From: Streptomyces sp. YS415
Lineage (GTDB): Bacteria > Actinomycetota > Actinomycetes > Streptomycetales > Streptomycetaceae
DNA length: 64,000 nucleotides
Assembly: GCF_023544665.1 (NCBI RefSeq)
Contig: NZ_JAMJFL010000006.1
Span: 233,879 to 297,878, forward strand
Reading direction: 5' to 3'
Positions within the stretch are counted from its first letter, which is position 1. Each line of letters starts with the position of its first letter. A model generated the notes under the pieces. The model did not search any database. It saw only the letters and a program-made list of their open reading frames with translations, and was not told the origin of the DNA. Shown here one piece after another: positions 1-7,980 of this stretch. A program made the translations under genes and the position numbers.

Positions 1-199
1 GCGGCAACGGACCACGGTCCGGACGGGTCGTACACGTGCTCCGCTTGCTGGCGGAGAGGATCAATGCCACGGCGCTCATGATTCTTCCTGCGCGTCCGCC
101 GGTAAGAGTGTCACTGCGCCGATACCTCAAGCGGGCCCGACTGCCATGCGGGCGGGTCGCTTCGGGGAGGAAGACTTGCCCGTGCTCGGCCGAACCGGC
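1..199. other. Left edge without an assignable gene
   Basis: One plus-strand frame is open from the window edge to a stop near 201 (about 66 codons, basic, with no recognisable motif). It runs into the 3' end of the minus-strand gene that follows. I cannot tell whether it is the tail of a real gene, so I do not call it. Confidence 0.3.
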
Positions 200-934
200 C
201 TACGCATAGGGCCGGATGGCTACCGTGACATCCATGTCGAAGGCGTTCGACCCCGCCGCGGACGGCAGGTCCAGGACGCGGTCGATTGCGCGGTTCAGGC
301 GGCCGCAGCCACTGGTGCCGGGGGCGGCGAACTCGGTGTCCTGGGCACTGAAGGCGACGATGAGGGGGTCCTTGGACAGCACCCGGGTGGGCGCGGTGTC
401 CTTGAGTACGAGGTGGACTGCGTCCTCATTGCTGCCCACCGAGCAGCCCGACGACGGCAGGGCCGGCAGGACGCGTGCCGCGCCTATGGCGAACTTGATG
501 TCGAATTCGCCGCGCCGGGTGTCGTCGGACAGGAAGTCCGAATAGCCGCCGTACTGCGGAGTCAGGGTGAGCGGGGTGCGTCCTACCCGGACGGGTGCCG
601 CGGCCATCTCCCCGAAGACCTGGCGGAATTCACCGTCCACGCGGCCTTCCGCGAAGGCGATCTTCATAGGTTCGGTGAGCGGCTCGTCGACGGCGCCCAT
701 GCGTAGATGCCCCGTGGCGTGCATGACTTCGCAACGCCAGGTCCCGGGGTCCGCATCCGCGGGCAGCTCGTCGACGGTCGGGCAGGCGGAGAAGTCGAAC
801 TCGGGCAGAGGCGCTGTTCCTTCAGCTCCCTGAGCAGGTGCGGCGCCCAGGGACAGTCCGGCAAGCAGTGCTCCCGCGGCAGCACATGTGAGGCGATGGG
901 CGGTGCGCTTCAAGGTCACTCGGTTCGGCGTCAT
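200..934 (-). CDS. Secreted protein of unknown function
   Basis: A 244-residue protein with a classical signal peptide: basic N-terminus (TLKRTAHRL), hydrophobic core (residues about 17-32) and an APAQGA-type cleavage site near residue 37. The mature part has four cysteines (in SACP, RCEV, GCSV and GCGR), which would suit disulfides outside the cell. I recognise no catalytic motif or named family. The gene is divergent from an ArsR-type regulator 76 bp away, and the space between holds three phased TGCAGAG repeats, so the pair is probably co-regulated. No convincing Shine-Dalgarno precedes the ATG at 934; a GTG at 919 (VTLKRTAH) is a possible alternative that keeps the signal peptide. Confidence 0.75.
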   Translation of the reverse strand: MTPNRVTLKRTAHRLTCAAAGALLAGLSLGAAPAQGAEGTAPLPEFDFSACPTVDELPADADPGTWRCEVMHATGHLRMGAVDEPLTEPMKIAFAEGRVDGEFRQVFGEMAAAPVRVGRTPLTLTPQYGGYSDFLSDDTRRGEFDIKFAIGAARVLPALPSSGCSVGSNEDAVHLVLKDTAPTRVLSKDPLIVAFSAQDTEFAAPGTSGCGRLNRAIDRVLDLPSAAGSNAFDMDVTVAIRPYA

Positions 935-945
935 GCGTCACAGCA

Positions 946-982
946 TTGCAGAGGTTTCTCTGCAGAGGAAGGTCTGCAGAGA
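946..982. promoter_or_regulatory. Three TGCAGAG direct repeats, 14-bp period
   Basis: TGCAGAG occurs at 947-953, 961-967 and 975-981, exactly 14 bp apart. The middle copy lies inside a perfect CTCTGCAGAG palindrome (958-967). The array sits between two divergent start codons (934 and 1011), the usual place for an operator of the adjacent ArsR-type regulator. The assignment to that regulator is inference. Confidence 0.5.
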
Positions 983-1010
983 AATGGCTGCGGTCGGTTA
1001 GACTGCCGCC

Positions 1011-1583
1011 ATGACGAAGGAGCGGAGAGCCGAAGCCGCAGAGCGGCGCACCGTCGACAGCCCTGAGGTGCTCAAGGCCCTCTCGCATCCCCTGCGCCTG
1101 CGCATCCTGCGCCATCTCGGCTCGGCGGGCCCTGCCACCTCGACCACGCTGGCCGCCGCCCTCGGCGAGAACACCGGGACGCTCAGCTATCACCTGCGCA
1201 TGTTGGAGCGCAGCGGCCTCATCGAAGACATCCCCGAGCGCTCCACCGGGCGTGAGCGCTGGTGGCGCGGGGTACGGGGCCTCGACATCCGCAGACCGCC
1301 GCAGAGTGAGATGACGGAGGCGGAGCGGGCCATGTCGGCCGAGCTGGACCGGATGAGGATGGAGGAGGACGTCGAACTCGCCCGGCAGTTCACCGCTGGA
1401 CAAGCGGAGTCCGAAGGCTGGATGCGCGGTTCGCGCAGCCTCAGTCACCTCACGAAGGGGGAGCTGGCCGCCTTCCATGACGACTATCTGGCCCTGCTCG
1501 CGCGCTATTCCCGCGGACCCGAGGACGCCCCCGACGACGCCCGCCCCGTACTCCTGCGCTGGTTCGGCCTGCCCGCGGACTGA
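1011..1583 (+). CDS. ArsR-family winged-helix transcriptional regulator
   Basis: A 190-residue DNA-binding protein. The N-terminal half is an ArsR/HTH_20-type winged helix: LKALSHPLRLRILRHL (about 23-38), then a recognition-helix region around GENTGTLSYHLRMLERSGLIE (about 60-80). The family normally binds DNA as a dimer and represses. No metal-binding CxC motif of the ArsR/SmtB sensors is visible, so the signal is probably not metal. The C-terminal half (about 100-190) is helical and acidic, without a named domain. The ATG at 1011 directly follows the TGCAGAG repeat array, and the divergent secreted protein is the likely target, along with itself. Confidence 0.85.
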   Translation: MTKERRAEAAERRTVDSPEVLKALSHPLRLRILRHLGSAGPATSTTLAAALGENTGTLSYHLRMLERSGLIEDIPERSTGRERWWRGVRGLDIRRPPQSEMTEAERAMSAELDRMRMEEDVELARQFTAGQAESEGWMRGSRSLSHLTKGELAAFHDDYLALLARYSRGPEDAPDDARPVLLRWFGLPAD

Positions 1584-1692
1584 CTGGCGGCGACCGGCGA
1601 ACTGTCGGACCGACCGACGTGCCGTACGGACGGGTTGAGGGAACGGGTCGGGCGACCACGGTCTCCTGGTATGCCCAGAGCGACCGCCTTCG

Positions 1693-2058
1693 TCATGGGC
1701 GTTCCGCGTCCCCGTCTGCCGGATCGGTGGTAGCCGCTTCTTCCGCCGGGGCGGTACTTCGGGTGGCGGCGTTGCGGGGTGCGGGGATGGAGGGCGGAGG
1801 GCTTGGGTAGACGCTCCGGCGGGCGCGGGTGCTGATCTTGCGGAGGTCGCGGCGGGTCTGGTTGAGGCTCCGGGAGAGGGTTTCGATGACCGAAGCGGCC
1901 TCGGTGAATGCGGCCGTGCCGGAGGCGGCGGGCGTCCAGGTCCCGTTCGGTGCGTGCTCGGCGGCAACGGAAGCGCAGACGGTCAGCAGGTCTGTGATCA
2001 CTTGATGGAGCTGGCGGAGATCTGCTTCGGTGTCGGCGGGGGTTCTTGCCGACTGCAT
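1693..2058 (-). CDS. Small helical protein of unknown function
   Basis: A 121-residue protein. The ATG at 2058 is preceded by a good ribosome-binding site (GGGAG about 8 nt upstream). Residues 1-75 look helical (an acidic LRQLHQVITDLLTVCASVAAEH region, then a helix around VIETLSRSLNQTRRDLRKI), and the C-terminus is basic and then Pro/Ala-rich. I recognise no family. The frame stays open upstream of the chosen start, but that extension is Cys/Arg/Pro-rich and lacks a ribosome-binding site. The gene is divergent from the HTH-metallopeptidase cassette; nothing in the sequence links the two functionally. Confidence 0.55.
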   Translation of the reverse strand: MQSARTPADTEADLRQLHQVITDLLTVCASVAAEHAPNGTWTPAASGTAAFTEAASVIETLSRSLNQTRRDLRKISTRARRSVYPSPPPSIPAPRNAATRSTAPAEEAATTDPADGDAERP

Positions 2059-2664
2059 GGTCACTTCGTCTCCCTTGGTGAGAATGTGCGCTCGGCATCG
2101 GAGCGGCAGTTGGTGGCCTCGCTTCAGGGCGCCCCCGGGAGGAAGTGACCCGCGCGGGGCCATGCGGCAACGGCGGCAGTGCGGCCCGGGCGCAGGGCAT
2201 GTGCAGCGGGCGCACCGGTGACGGATGCAGACCGGTACGGGCACCGCGTGACCCCACCAGCGGGAGCCGGTTCCAGCGCAGGCGGCAGCGAGTGCGGCGT
2301 TACCGCTGGTCTGTGCTGAGCATGCATCGGCGAGTCTCCCGGACAGTTGCGTGACGAGGCAGGGGTCATCACGGGCAGCGATCGTGTCCCCCATCGGGCT
2401 GCCGTTGTTCGCCGATAGTGCTCCAGGCATAACCCGGCTGTCAACGATAGTTTTAAGCTGGCAAACGATCGTTTAGTGCGGGTCCGGTTCGGGTGCTTTC
2501 GCCGCGCAGGGAGCGGGTGCCGGGTCTGCCCCCGTCCGGGTGGAACGCCGGGAAGATAACGATCGCTTGTGGCGAATAAACGATCGTTGAACACGCTGGG
2601 AAGCAGCGCGTACGCTGCCGCGTAGCGTCAAGCGAGCCGCCACCGGCTTTCCAGGGAGTCATCG
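2059..2664. other. 606-bp intergenic region, operator-rich on the right
   Basis: No convincing gene. The left part carries only incidental open frames on both strands with poor codon character. The right part (about 2440-2590) is less GC-rich and contains the palindrome cluster listed separately. It probably carries the promoter of the HTH gene at 2665. Confidence 0.5.
2443..2589. promoter_or_regulatory. Cluster of AACGATCGTT palindromes (candidate operators)
   Basis: AACGATAGTT lies at 2443-2452, a perfect 12-bp AAACGATCGTTT at 2463-2474, AACGATCGCT at 2558-2567 and AAACGATCGTTG at 2578-2589. A weaker GCGATCGT lies at 2378-2385. Sites 1-2 and sites 3-4 are each 20 bp apart, about two helical turns, as expected for dimers binding one face of the helix. 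The last site ends 75 bp before the TTG start of the HTH gene at 2665, so autoregulation is the simplest reading (inference). Confidence 0.55.
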
Positions 2665-3276
2665 TTGGAGCAACACACCCCACTGCATAAGACGCTTCAG
2701 CGCCTGGACGACCTGATCGGCGAGCGGGGCTTGAATCGATCGGACATCCTCGATCCGCAGACGCTGGCCGCCCGGACGGCGTTGCCCCAGAGCACCGTCC
2801 GCAGCCTGCTCAAGGGGGCCGCGCCACCGGCGGACACCGTCAACGAGCGCGTCTGCGCACGCATCAAGGCGCTCAGCGACGCCTATCTCGCCCGCAGCGG
2901 CAAGCGCATGTCCGATCTCGCCACCGCCGTCGCCGCCCGACTGGAGATCTCCGACGTATGGGCGCGCTCGGTCTGCGACGGCAAAAAGATCCCCAACGTC
3001 ACGCATCTGCACCGCCTGGTGCAGTTCTTCGACGTCGAGGGTGGCGAGTCGTTCTTCACGGCGCCCGCTGACGAAGCACTCAACCGCGTACTGCTGCCCG
3101 CGCTGCAGCGACTGGAGCACCCGGAGCAGGACCCCGTGGCGGCCCTGCTGGACCGGTACGGAGTAAAGGGCGCGGACCTGCGGGCTCACGGCTCCGTCTC
3201 GCGCGTTCAGCTGGAGCGGATCCTCGAAGGAGTCCTGCGGTCGGTGGCGCCTGAGGAGGAGGATCCCCAGCGATGA
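2665..3276 (+). CDS. HTH regulator-like protein, cassette copy 1
   Basis: A 203-residue protein with a TTG start at 2665, preceded by AGGGAG (2653-2658). The N-terminal region has a helix-turn-helix-like stretch (TLAARTALPQSTVRSLLKG, about 34-52). A second DNA-binding-like segment around 86-115 (DLATAVAARLEISDVWARSVCDG) is followed by HLHRLVQFFDV, as in XRE-type proteins. It overlaps the metallopeptidase gene by 4 nt (ATGA), so the two are translationally coupled. A paralogue at 6776-7372 has the same layout. Pairing of an XRE-like protein with an ImmA/IrrE peptidase resembles repressor-protease or toxin-antitoxin-like pairs; the protein may be the peptidase's substrate (inference). Confidence 0.75.
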   Translation: MEQHTPLHKTLQRLDDLIGERGLNRSDILDPQTLAARTALPQSTVRSLLKGAAPPADTVNERVCARIKALSDAYLARSGKRMSDLATAVAARLEISDVWARSVCDGKKIPNVTHLHRLVQFFDVEGGESFFTAPADEALNRVLLPALQRLEHPEQDPVAALLDRYGVKGADLRAHGSVSRVQLERILEGVLRSVAPEEEDPQR

Positions 3277-3881
3277 GCACCAAAGCGATGAAGTTACTCC
3301 TGGCCGCGCTCGGTGAAGAGGCATCGACCTCACTGCAGCGGCCGGCCGAACCCAGAGACGTCATGCAGGAGTTCTGCCGGGCCATGAGCGTGCGGAAGGG
3401 CCGCAGCATCACGCTCGAGTTCCGTGCCTTTCCCCCCGACATCGCGGTGTCGGGCATACGCCTTGACTTAGGGGACCGCTCCATCATCGTCGTGGAAGCC
3501 TGTACTGCCCCTGAGGCCCAACTGGTGATCCTCGGCCACGAACTGTGGCACGAAGAGGAAGACGACCGCGGCCATCACATCCCCGGGCTGCAGGCGGCGA
3601 CCCGTACGCTGAGCGCCGCCCAGGCACCCGACGCCGTCCGCGAAGCCGTGGAGCAGATTCTCCACGAGCACGAAGTGCCCCGCGAAGCCATACTCACGGT
3701 GGCCGCCCGATCAGACTCCGCCTCCGAACACGAAGTGGACGCCGAGACCTTCGGTCTACTCTTCGGCCGCGAGGTGCGCCCCTGGATGAAGGGACGCTAC
3801 GCGGAAGGACCCGTCAACGCCGCGACCGTCGAGGGACGCATCAACCTGTCCCTGCTCAACCGCAGGGGCCGCATCCTGTGA
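3273..3881 (+). CDS. ImmA/IrrE-like zinc metallopeptidase, cassette copy 1
   Basis: A 202-residue protein with the zinc-protease motif HELWH (H89, E90, H93) in the context LVILGHELWHEE. An acidic conserved segment further on (AETFGLLFGREV, about 153-164) could give the third ligand. This suits the ImmA/IrrE family, whose characterised members cleave or derepress HTH repressors. Similar proteins are often labelled toxin components in Streptomyces annotations, but no toxicity can be read from sequence. It overlaps the HTH gene upstream by 4 nt and precedes a membrane-protein gene. The paralogue at 7369-7980 keeps HELWH and the C-terminal TVEGRINLS motif, so both copies look intact. Confidence 0.8.
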   Translation: MSTKAMKLLLAALGEEASTSLQRPAEPRDVMQEFCRAMSVRKGRSITLEFRAFPPDIAVSGIRLDLGDRSIIVVEACTAPEAQLVILGHELWHEEEDDRGHHIPGLQAATRTLSAAQAPDAVREAVEQILHEHEVPREAILTVAARSDSASEHEVDAETFGLLFGREVRPWMKGRYAEGPVNAATVEGRINLSLLNRRGRIL

Positions 3882-4008
3882 CGCCTCCTTCCTCCACCGC
3901 GTCGTCCCGCGGCTCCGCGCAAGCTCACGCGCTGCCGGCCCGCGAACGCCTGTGGCAGCGCCACGCCGCCCCGGCGAACGTCACGGCTCACCAGGCTGAG
4001 TTACGCCG

Positions 4009-5214
4009 ATGAGCGCGGCCGGCTTCCATATTCCGTACACCCTGCCGATCGTGCTCCTGATTCTGGCACTGGGCCTCAAAACGCCCACCTTCATCCGAGC
4101 CTGGAAGGATCCGGACGTCCGGGCGACCACCCTGTTCCTGCTGCTGGCCTCCGCGGTGTTCGTGTCCGCGGTACCGGCCAGCATCCACCGGATCAACACG
4201 ATGGCCGGGGTGCCGAATATCGCCGCACCCTGGGTGTACTCGCTCCTGACAGCCTTCTGCGCCTCCTGCCTGACCATGGTCATCACTTGGCGGGACGAAC
4301 CGTCCTCACGGCGCAGCGACCGGATATGCCGCATCTGGCTGATCTACCTCGGCATCATCGGCGCGCTCTGGGTCACGTTCTTCCTCGGCGACGCCCCCAC
4401 CGAGCGCATCTACGACCTGGACACCTACTACGCCAGGCAGCCCTGGATGCGCGAGCACATCCTTCTCTACCTGGGCGCGCACATGGTGTCCGCGCTGGTC
4501 GCCGCGTACATGATCTGGAAGTGGATCCCGAAGGTGAGCGGCGGCTGGCTCAAAGCCGGACTGGTCTTCCTCCAGGCCGGCTACGCCTTCGGCCTCCTCT
4601 TCGACGTCGCCAAGCTGACAGCCGTCGGCGCGCGCTGGACCGGAGGGAACCTGGACTGGCTCTCCACCAAGGTGGCGCCGCCCTTCGCGATCCTCGACGC
4701 CAGCCTCGTAGGTATCGGCTTCATCCTCCCCCAGGGCGGCCCGTTCCTGCAGAAGTGGATCCGTGACCAACGCACCTACCGGCGGCTGCGACCGCTCGCG
4801 CGGGCGCTGCAACCCGTCGCCCCGCCCGCCACACGTGCCCGCGTCGGCAGATTCGCCCCGCTCGACCTGCGCGTCCTGCAACGCCAACAGCGCATCCACG
4901 ACGCACTGCTGCGGCTGACCCCCTTCCTCGACACCGGCCTGCACCAGCGGGCCTATGAAGAGGCCCGCAGCGCCGGCCACCGCGTGGAACACGCCCGCGG
5001 CATCGCGGGAGCCGTCGCCATCCGTGCTGCCCTTGCCGCCTCGACCGCCCCGCCCTCACCGGGCCGCCGCCCCGGCAGCGGTGCGCCCGCCGTCCGCTCC
5101 CGCACCGGCCTCGACGACCTCGACGCGATCGCCCACGCCCTCCATCGACCCCGCACCGTCGAGGCCATCTGGCAGCGAGCGGCCTGCAGAGAAAGTGACA
5201 CCGGACATGTCTGA
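4009..5214 (+). CDS. MAB_1171c-like polytopic membrane protein, cassette copy 1
   Basis: A 401-residue protein with about six to seven transmembrane segments in the first 250 residues (for example 10-25, 42-62, 75-98, 113-130, 151-170, 185-205 and 225-245). A basic cytoplasmic tail of about 150 residues follows. The conserved motif ERIYDLDTYYA lies in a loop near residue 128. It resembles the actinobacterial family labelled MAB_1171c putative transporter; no substrate is known to me. The metallopeptidase ends 127 bp upstream. The FAD monooxygenase start overlaps the end of this gene by 8 nt, indicating coupling. The paralogue at 7977-9173 is collinear along most of its length. Confidence 0.75.
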   Translation: MSAAGFHIPYTLPIVLLILALGLKTPTFIRAWKDPDVRATTLFLLLASAVFVSAVPASIHRINTMAGVPNIAAPWVYSLLTAFCASCLTMVITWRDEPSSRRSDRICRIWLIYLGIIGALWVTFFLGDAPTERIYDLDTYYARQPWMREHILLYLGAHMVSALVAAYMIWKWIPKVSGGWLKAGLVFLQAGYAFGLLFDVAKLTAVGARWTGGNLDWLSTKVAPPFAILDASLVGIGFILPQGGPFLQKWIRDQRTYRRLRPLARALQPVAPPATRARVGRFAPLDLRVLQRQQRIHDALLRLTPFLDTGLHQRAYEEARSAGHRVEHARGIAGAVAIRAALAASTAPPSPGRRPGSGAPAVRSRTGLDDLDAIAHALHRPRTVEAIWQRAACRESDTGHV

Positions 5215-6601
5215 CCCAGCACGCCGCCCGACCGCCATCATCGTCGGAGCCAGTGCGACCGGCTTATTGGCCGCCGCCGCGCTGGCCGGTTCCGCCGAGG
5301 TCACCATCGTCGAGCGCGACCACCTGCCGGACGGCCCCACATCCCGCCGCGGCGTCCCGCAGGCCCGGCACGCGCACCTCGTATGGAGCGGCGGGGTGAA
5401 GGCCTTGGACGACCTGCTGCCCGGCGTGGTCGACGAGGTCGTCAGCCGCGGCGGGCGTCTCGTCCACATCATGGGCGACATGGTCTCCCGGGCCCCCAAC
5501 GAGGTCTGGTTCCGCCGCTTCCAGGCAACCCACCACCGCAACCTGGTCTGCTCCCGCAACCTTCTGGACGCCGTCCTGCGCGAGCGCGTACTCGTCGACG
5601 AGCGCCTCACCGTGCTCCAGAACACCACCGCACTGGAACTGCAGGGCAACGCCCACCGCGTCACCGGAGTCCGCGTCGACAGCGGCGGCGAGATATCGAC
5701 GATCGGCGCGGACCTGGTCATCGACGCCTCCGGCCGCGGTTCCCACACGTCCCAGTGGCTCGCCGGCCTGGGAGTGGCCCGCGTCGCCGAACGCACCGTC
5801 GATGCCGGTGTCGCCTACGCAACCCGCCTCTTCCGCGCCCCCCACAGCGCCGCCGACCACGGTTTCCCGCTCATCAACGTCCAGGCCAATCCCGCCAAGG
5901 CACCCGGCCAGGGCGGCATCATCCTGCCCATCGAGGACGGCCAGTGGATCGTCACGCTCTCCGGCACCCGCGGCGGCGAGCCCACCAGCGATCCCGACGC
6001 CTTCCTCGACTTCGCCCTCGGTCTCGCCGACCCCGTCATCGGCGAACTCCTCAAGAACGCCGAACCGCTCGGCGGCGTCGACACCACCCGCTCCACCGCC
6101 AACCACCGCCGCTACTACGAAAAGGCCAAGCACTGGCCCGAAGGACTCCTCGTCCTGGGCGACGCCGTCGCCAGTTTCAACCCGGTCTACGGCCACGGCC
6201 TCACCGTCGCCGCCCAATGTGCCCTCGCCGTCCGCGACCTCGCGCGCACCACGCCACTGACTGCCGCGGGCACCGCCCGCCGCATGCAGCGAGCCGCAGC
6301 CCGTCCCGTCGGCGCCGCCTGGGACCTGGCCGTGGGACAGGACGCCTTCTATCCCGGCGCCACCGACACCCCGCCCAACGCCGCGGAGCGGTTCCTGGCC
6401 CGCTTCGTGGACCGTGCCGTCGAGACCGGCGCCGCCAACCCCCGCGCCCTGGAAGCCCTGCTGGACGTGATGAGCCTGGAAAGGCCCGCAGCCCGGCTTT
6501 TCTCACCCGACATGCTCATCCCGATGCTCTTCGGCCCGAAGAAGCCGCGACTGCAGGGCCCGCCGCTGAGCGAAGCCGAACGCAAGACCGCCACCTCCTG
6601 A
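5207..6601 (+). CDS. FAD-dependent monooxygenase/oxidoreductase
   Basis: 464 residues from the ATG at 5207, which lies within the end of the membrane-protein gene (8-nt overlap). The N-terminus is a Rossmann fold with a slightly unusual dinucleotide motif, GASATG (canonical GxGxxG), followed by VTIVERD, where E/D binds the FAD ribose. A second FAD motif of the PHBH/squalene-epoxidase type is LLVLGDAVASFNPVYGHG (about residues 315-332). The substrate cannot be read from sequence. Only cassette copy 1 carries this gene. An upstream in-frame ATG at 4955 would lie deep inside the membrane-protein gene and is unlikely. Confidence 0.85.
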   Translation: MSDPARRPTAIIVGASATGLLAAAALAGSAEVTIVERDHLPDGPTSRRGVPQARHAHLVWSGGVKALDDLLPGVVDEVVSRGGRLVHIMGDMVSRAPNEVWFRRFQATHHRNLVCSRNLLDAVLRERVLVDERLTVLQNTTALELQGNAHRVTGVRVDSGGEISTIGADLVIDASGRGSHTSQWLAGLGVARVAERTVDAGVAYATRLFRAPHSAADHGFPLINVQANPAKAPGQGGIILPIEDGQWIVTLSGTRGGEPTSDPDAFLDFALGLADPVIGELLKNAEPLGGVDTTRSTANHRRYYEKAKHWPEGLLVLGDAVASFNPVYGHGLTVAAQCALAVRDLARTTPLTAAGTARRMQRAAARPVGAAWDLAVGQDAFYPGATDTPPNAAERFLARFVDRAVETGAANPRALEALLDVMSLERPAARLFSPDMLIPMLFGPKKPRLQGPPLSEAERKTATS

Positions 6602-6775
6602 AAGGCACACGTGCCCGCCGTACGCCACGTCGACGGACCTCTCCCGCCGGCGCCGCAGCATGCCGAACGGAGAGGGACGGCGCAAAGAGTGCGTTACGGC
6701 ACACGAGTTGGCGACGTACCGTTCGACATCAACAACTCAGACTCCCCATCCTCACCCTCGATCCCAGGAGCACCT

Positions 6776-7372
6776 GTGGAGCCCGAACTGCACGAGACGC
6801 TTGAGCGCCTGCACCGGCGCATCGAGGAACAGTCTCTCGGCAGTTCGGACCCGCTGGACCCCTCCGCCCTGGCGAGGAGGACCGCCTTGCCGCGAGCAAC
6901 GGTCGAAGCCCTCCTCCGGGGAGAAACCCCGGAGCCGCACCGGGCCGGCCACCGGGTCAGCGACCGGCTGAAGGCCTTCACACGGACGCACCTCGAGGAC
7001 ACCGGCCAGACGTTGCCCGACCTCGTGTCCCAGGTCCACGACCAACTGGGCATCTCCCGCCGACGCGCCCGCGGCTTCCTCAACGGGAAGAGGACACCGC
7101 ATCCCTCCCATCTGCCCCGGCTGGCCGCCATCCTCGGAGCCGAGGACGGCGCGGAATCCTTCACAGCGCCGCCGGCGCAGGTCCTCAACCGCGTCCTTGA
7201 GGCCGAGCTCACCGAACCCCGGCGCCCGGCCACGATCGAAGACGTCATGAGAAAGCACGGTGTGCTTTACACCGACCTGCGGCTGCACGGAACCATGGCA
7301 GCCGACCAGTTCGAGCAGTTCATCACCAAGATCATCGAATCCCTCAACCCCCCGACAGGTGACAAGCAGTGA
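6776..7372 (+). CDS. HTH regulator-like protein, cassette copy 2
   Basis: 198 residues from the GTG at 6776, chosen because AGGAG (6766-6770) sits 5 nt upstream and the first residues (EPELHETLERLHRRI) align with the start of copy 1 (EQHTPLHKTLQRLDDL). The shared elements are an N-terminal HTH-like stretch (ALARRTALPRATVEALLRGE) and a middle segment ending in ARGFLNGKRTPHPSHLPRL. No palindrome cluster like that before copy 1 is seen here, so copy 2 may be read through from copy 1 or have its own promoter in the 174-bp gap. It overlaps the metallopeptidase by 4 nt. Confidence 0.75.
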   Translation: MEPELHETLERLHRRIEEQSLGSSDPLDPSALARRTALPRATVEALLRGETPEPHRAGHRVSDRLKAFTRTHLEDTGQTLPDLVSQVHDQLGISRRRARGFLNGKRTPHPSHLPRLAAILGAEDGAESFTAPPAQVLNRVLEAELTEPRRPATIEDVMRKHGVLYTDLRLHGTMAADQFEQFITKIIESLNPPTGDKQ

Positions 7373-7980
7373 GTGCCAAGGAGATGAAGGCTCTACTCGC
7401 ACAGCTCGGCGCGGCGGCAGCGCAGCGGATCACCCGGCCCGCTGAACCGCGCCCGCTGATGCACGCCTTCTGCGCTGCCATGAGCGAGCGCCGCAGCCGT
7501 CCCATCCGGCTGCTCTTCAGCGTCTTTCCCGCAGACCTGGAGATCTCGGGCGCCCGGCTGGACTGCGGGGACCATTCCGTTATCGTGATCGAGGAACGCG
7601 CCCTGCCCACCGCCCAACTGGTCATCCTGGGACACGAACTGTGGCACGAGGAGAAGGGCGACTGCGGCCAGCACCTCACCGGCCGCGTTCCGCCCGCCGC
7701 CCGCAGCCACGGCGCGGACCAGCCCGCTCCCGACCTGCAACACGCCATGGCACGCATCCTCGCCGAGCACCACGTGCCCCGCGACGCACTCCTGCAGATC
7801 GCCGCCCGCGCCCGGTCCCACGACGAGAGCGAGGAGGCAGCAGAGACCTTCGGGCTGCTCTTCGGCCGAGCGGTCCGCTCCTGGATGACGGGCCCGCACG
7901 CGCTGGACCCCGTGAGCGAATCGACCGTCGAAGGCCGCATCAATCTGTCGATGACCAGCCACCACGGGCGCGGCCTGTGA
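7369..7980 (+). CDS. ImmA/IrrE-like zinc metallopeptidase, cassette copy 2
   Basis: 203 residues, GTG start overlapping the upstream TGA (7369-7372). The zinc motif HELWH lies at H89/E90/H93, exactly as in copy 1. The RPAEPR, LVILGHELWHEE, AETFGLLFGR and STVEGRINLS blocks are shared. Divergence is concentrated in the loop after the zinc helix (residues about 97-150), which could alter substrate choice (inference). It is coupled at the 3' end to the membrane-protein gene by a GTGA overlap (7977-7980). The likely role is as for copy 1: regulated proteolysis, with the partner HTH protein the obvious candidate substrate. Confidence 0.8.
   Translation: MSAKEMKALLAQLGAAAAQRITRPAEPRPLMHAFCAAMSERRSRPIRLLFSVFPADLEISGARLDCGDHSVIVIEERALPTAQLVILGHELWHEEKGDCGQHLTGRVPPAARSHGADQPAPDLQHAMARILAEHHVPRDALLQIAARARSHDESEEAAETFGLLFGRAVRSWMTGPHALDPVSESTVEGRINLSMTSHHGRGL

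Noticed and set aside
4955..5206. N-terminal extension of the FAD monooxygenase
   Set aside because: It would be translated out of frame within the membrane-protein gene and reads as low-complexity; the Rossmann fold begins right after the ATG at 5207.
6611..6775. N-terminal extension of the copy-2 HTH protein
   Set aside because: The GTG at 6776 has an AGGAG ribosome-binding site and aligns with the start of copy 1; the extension has no counterpart.
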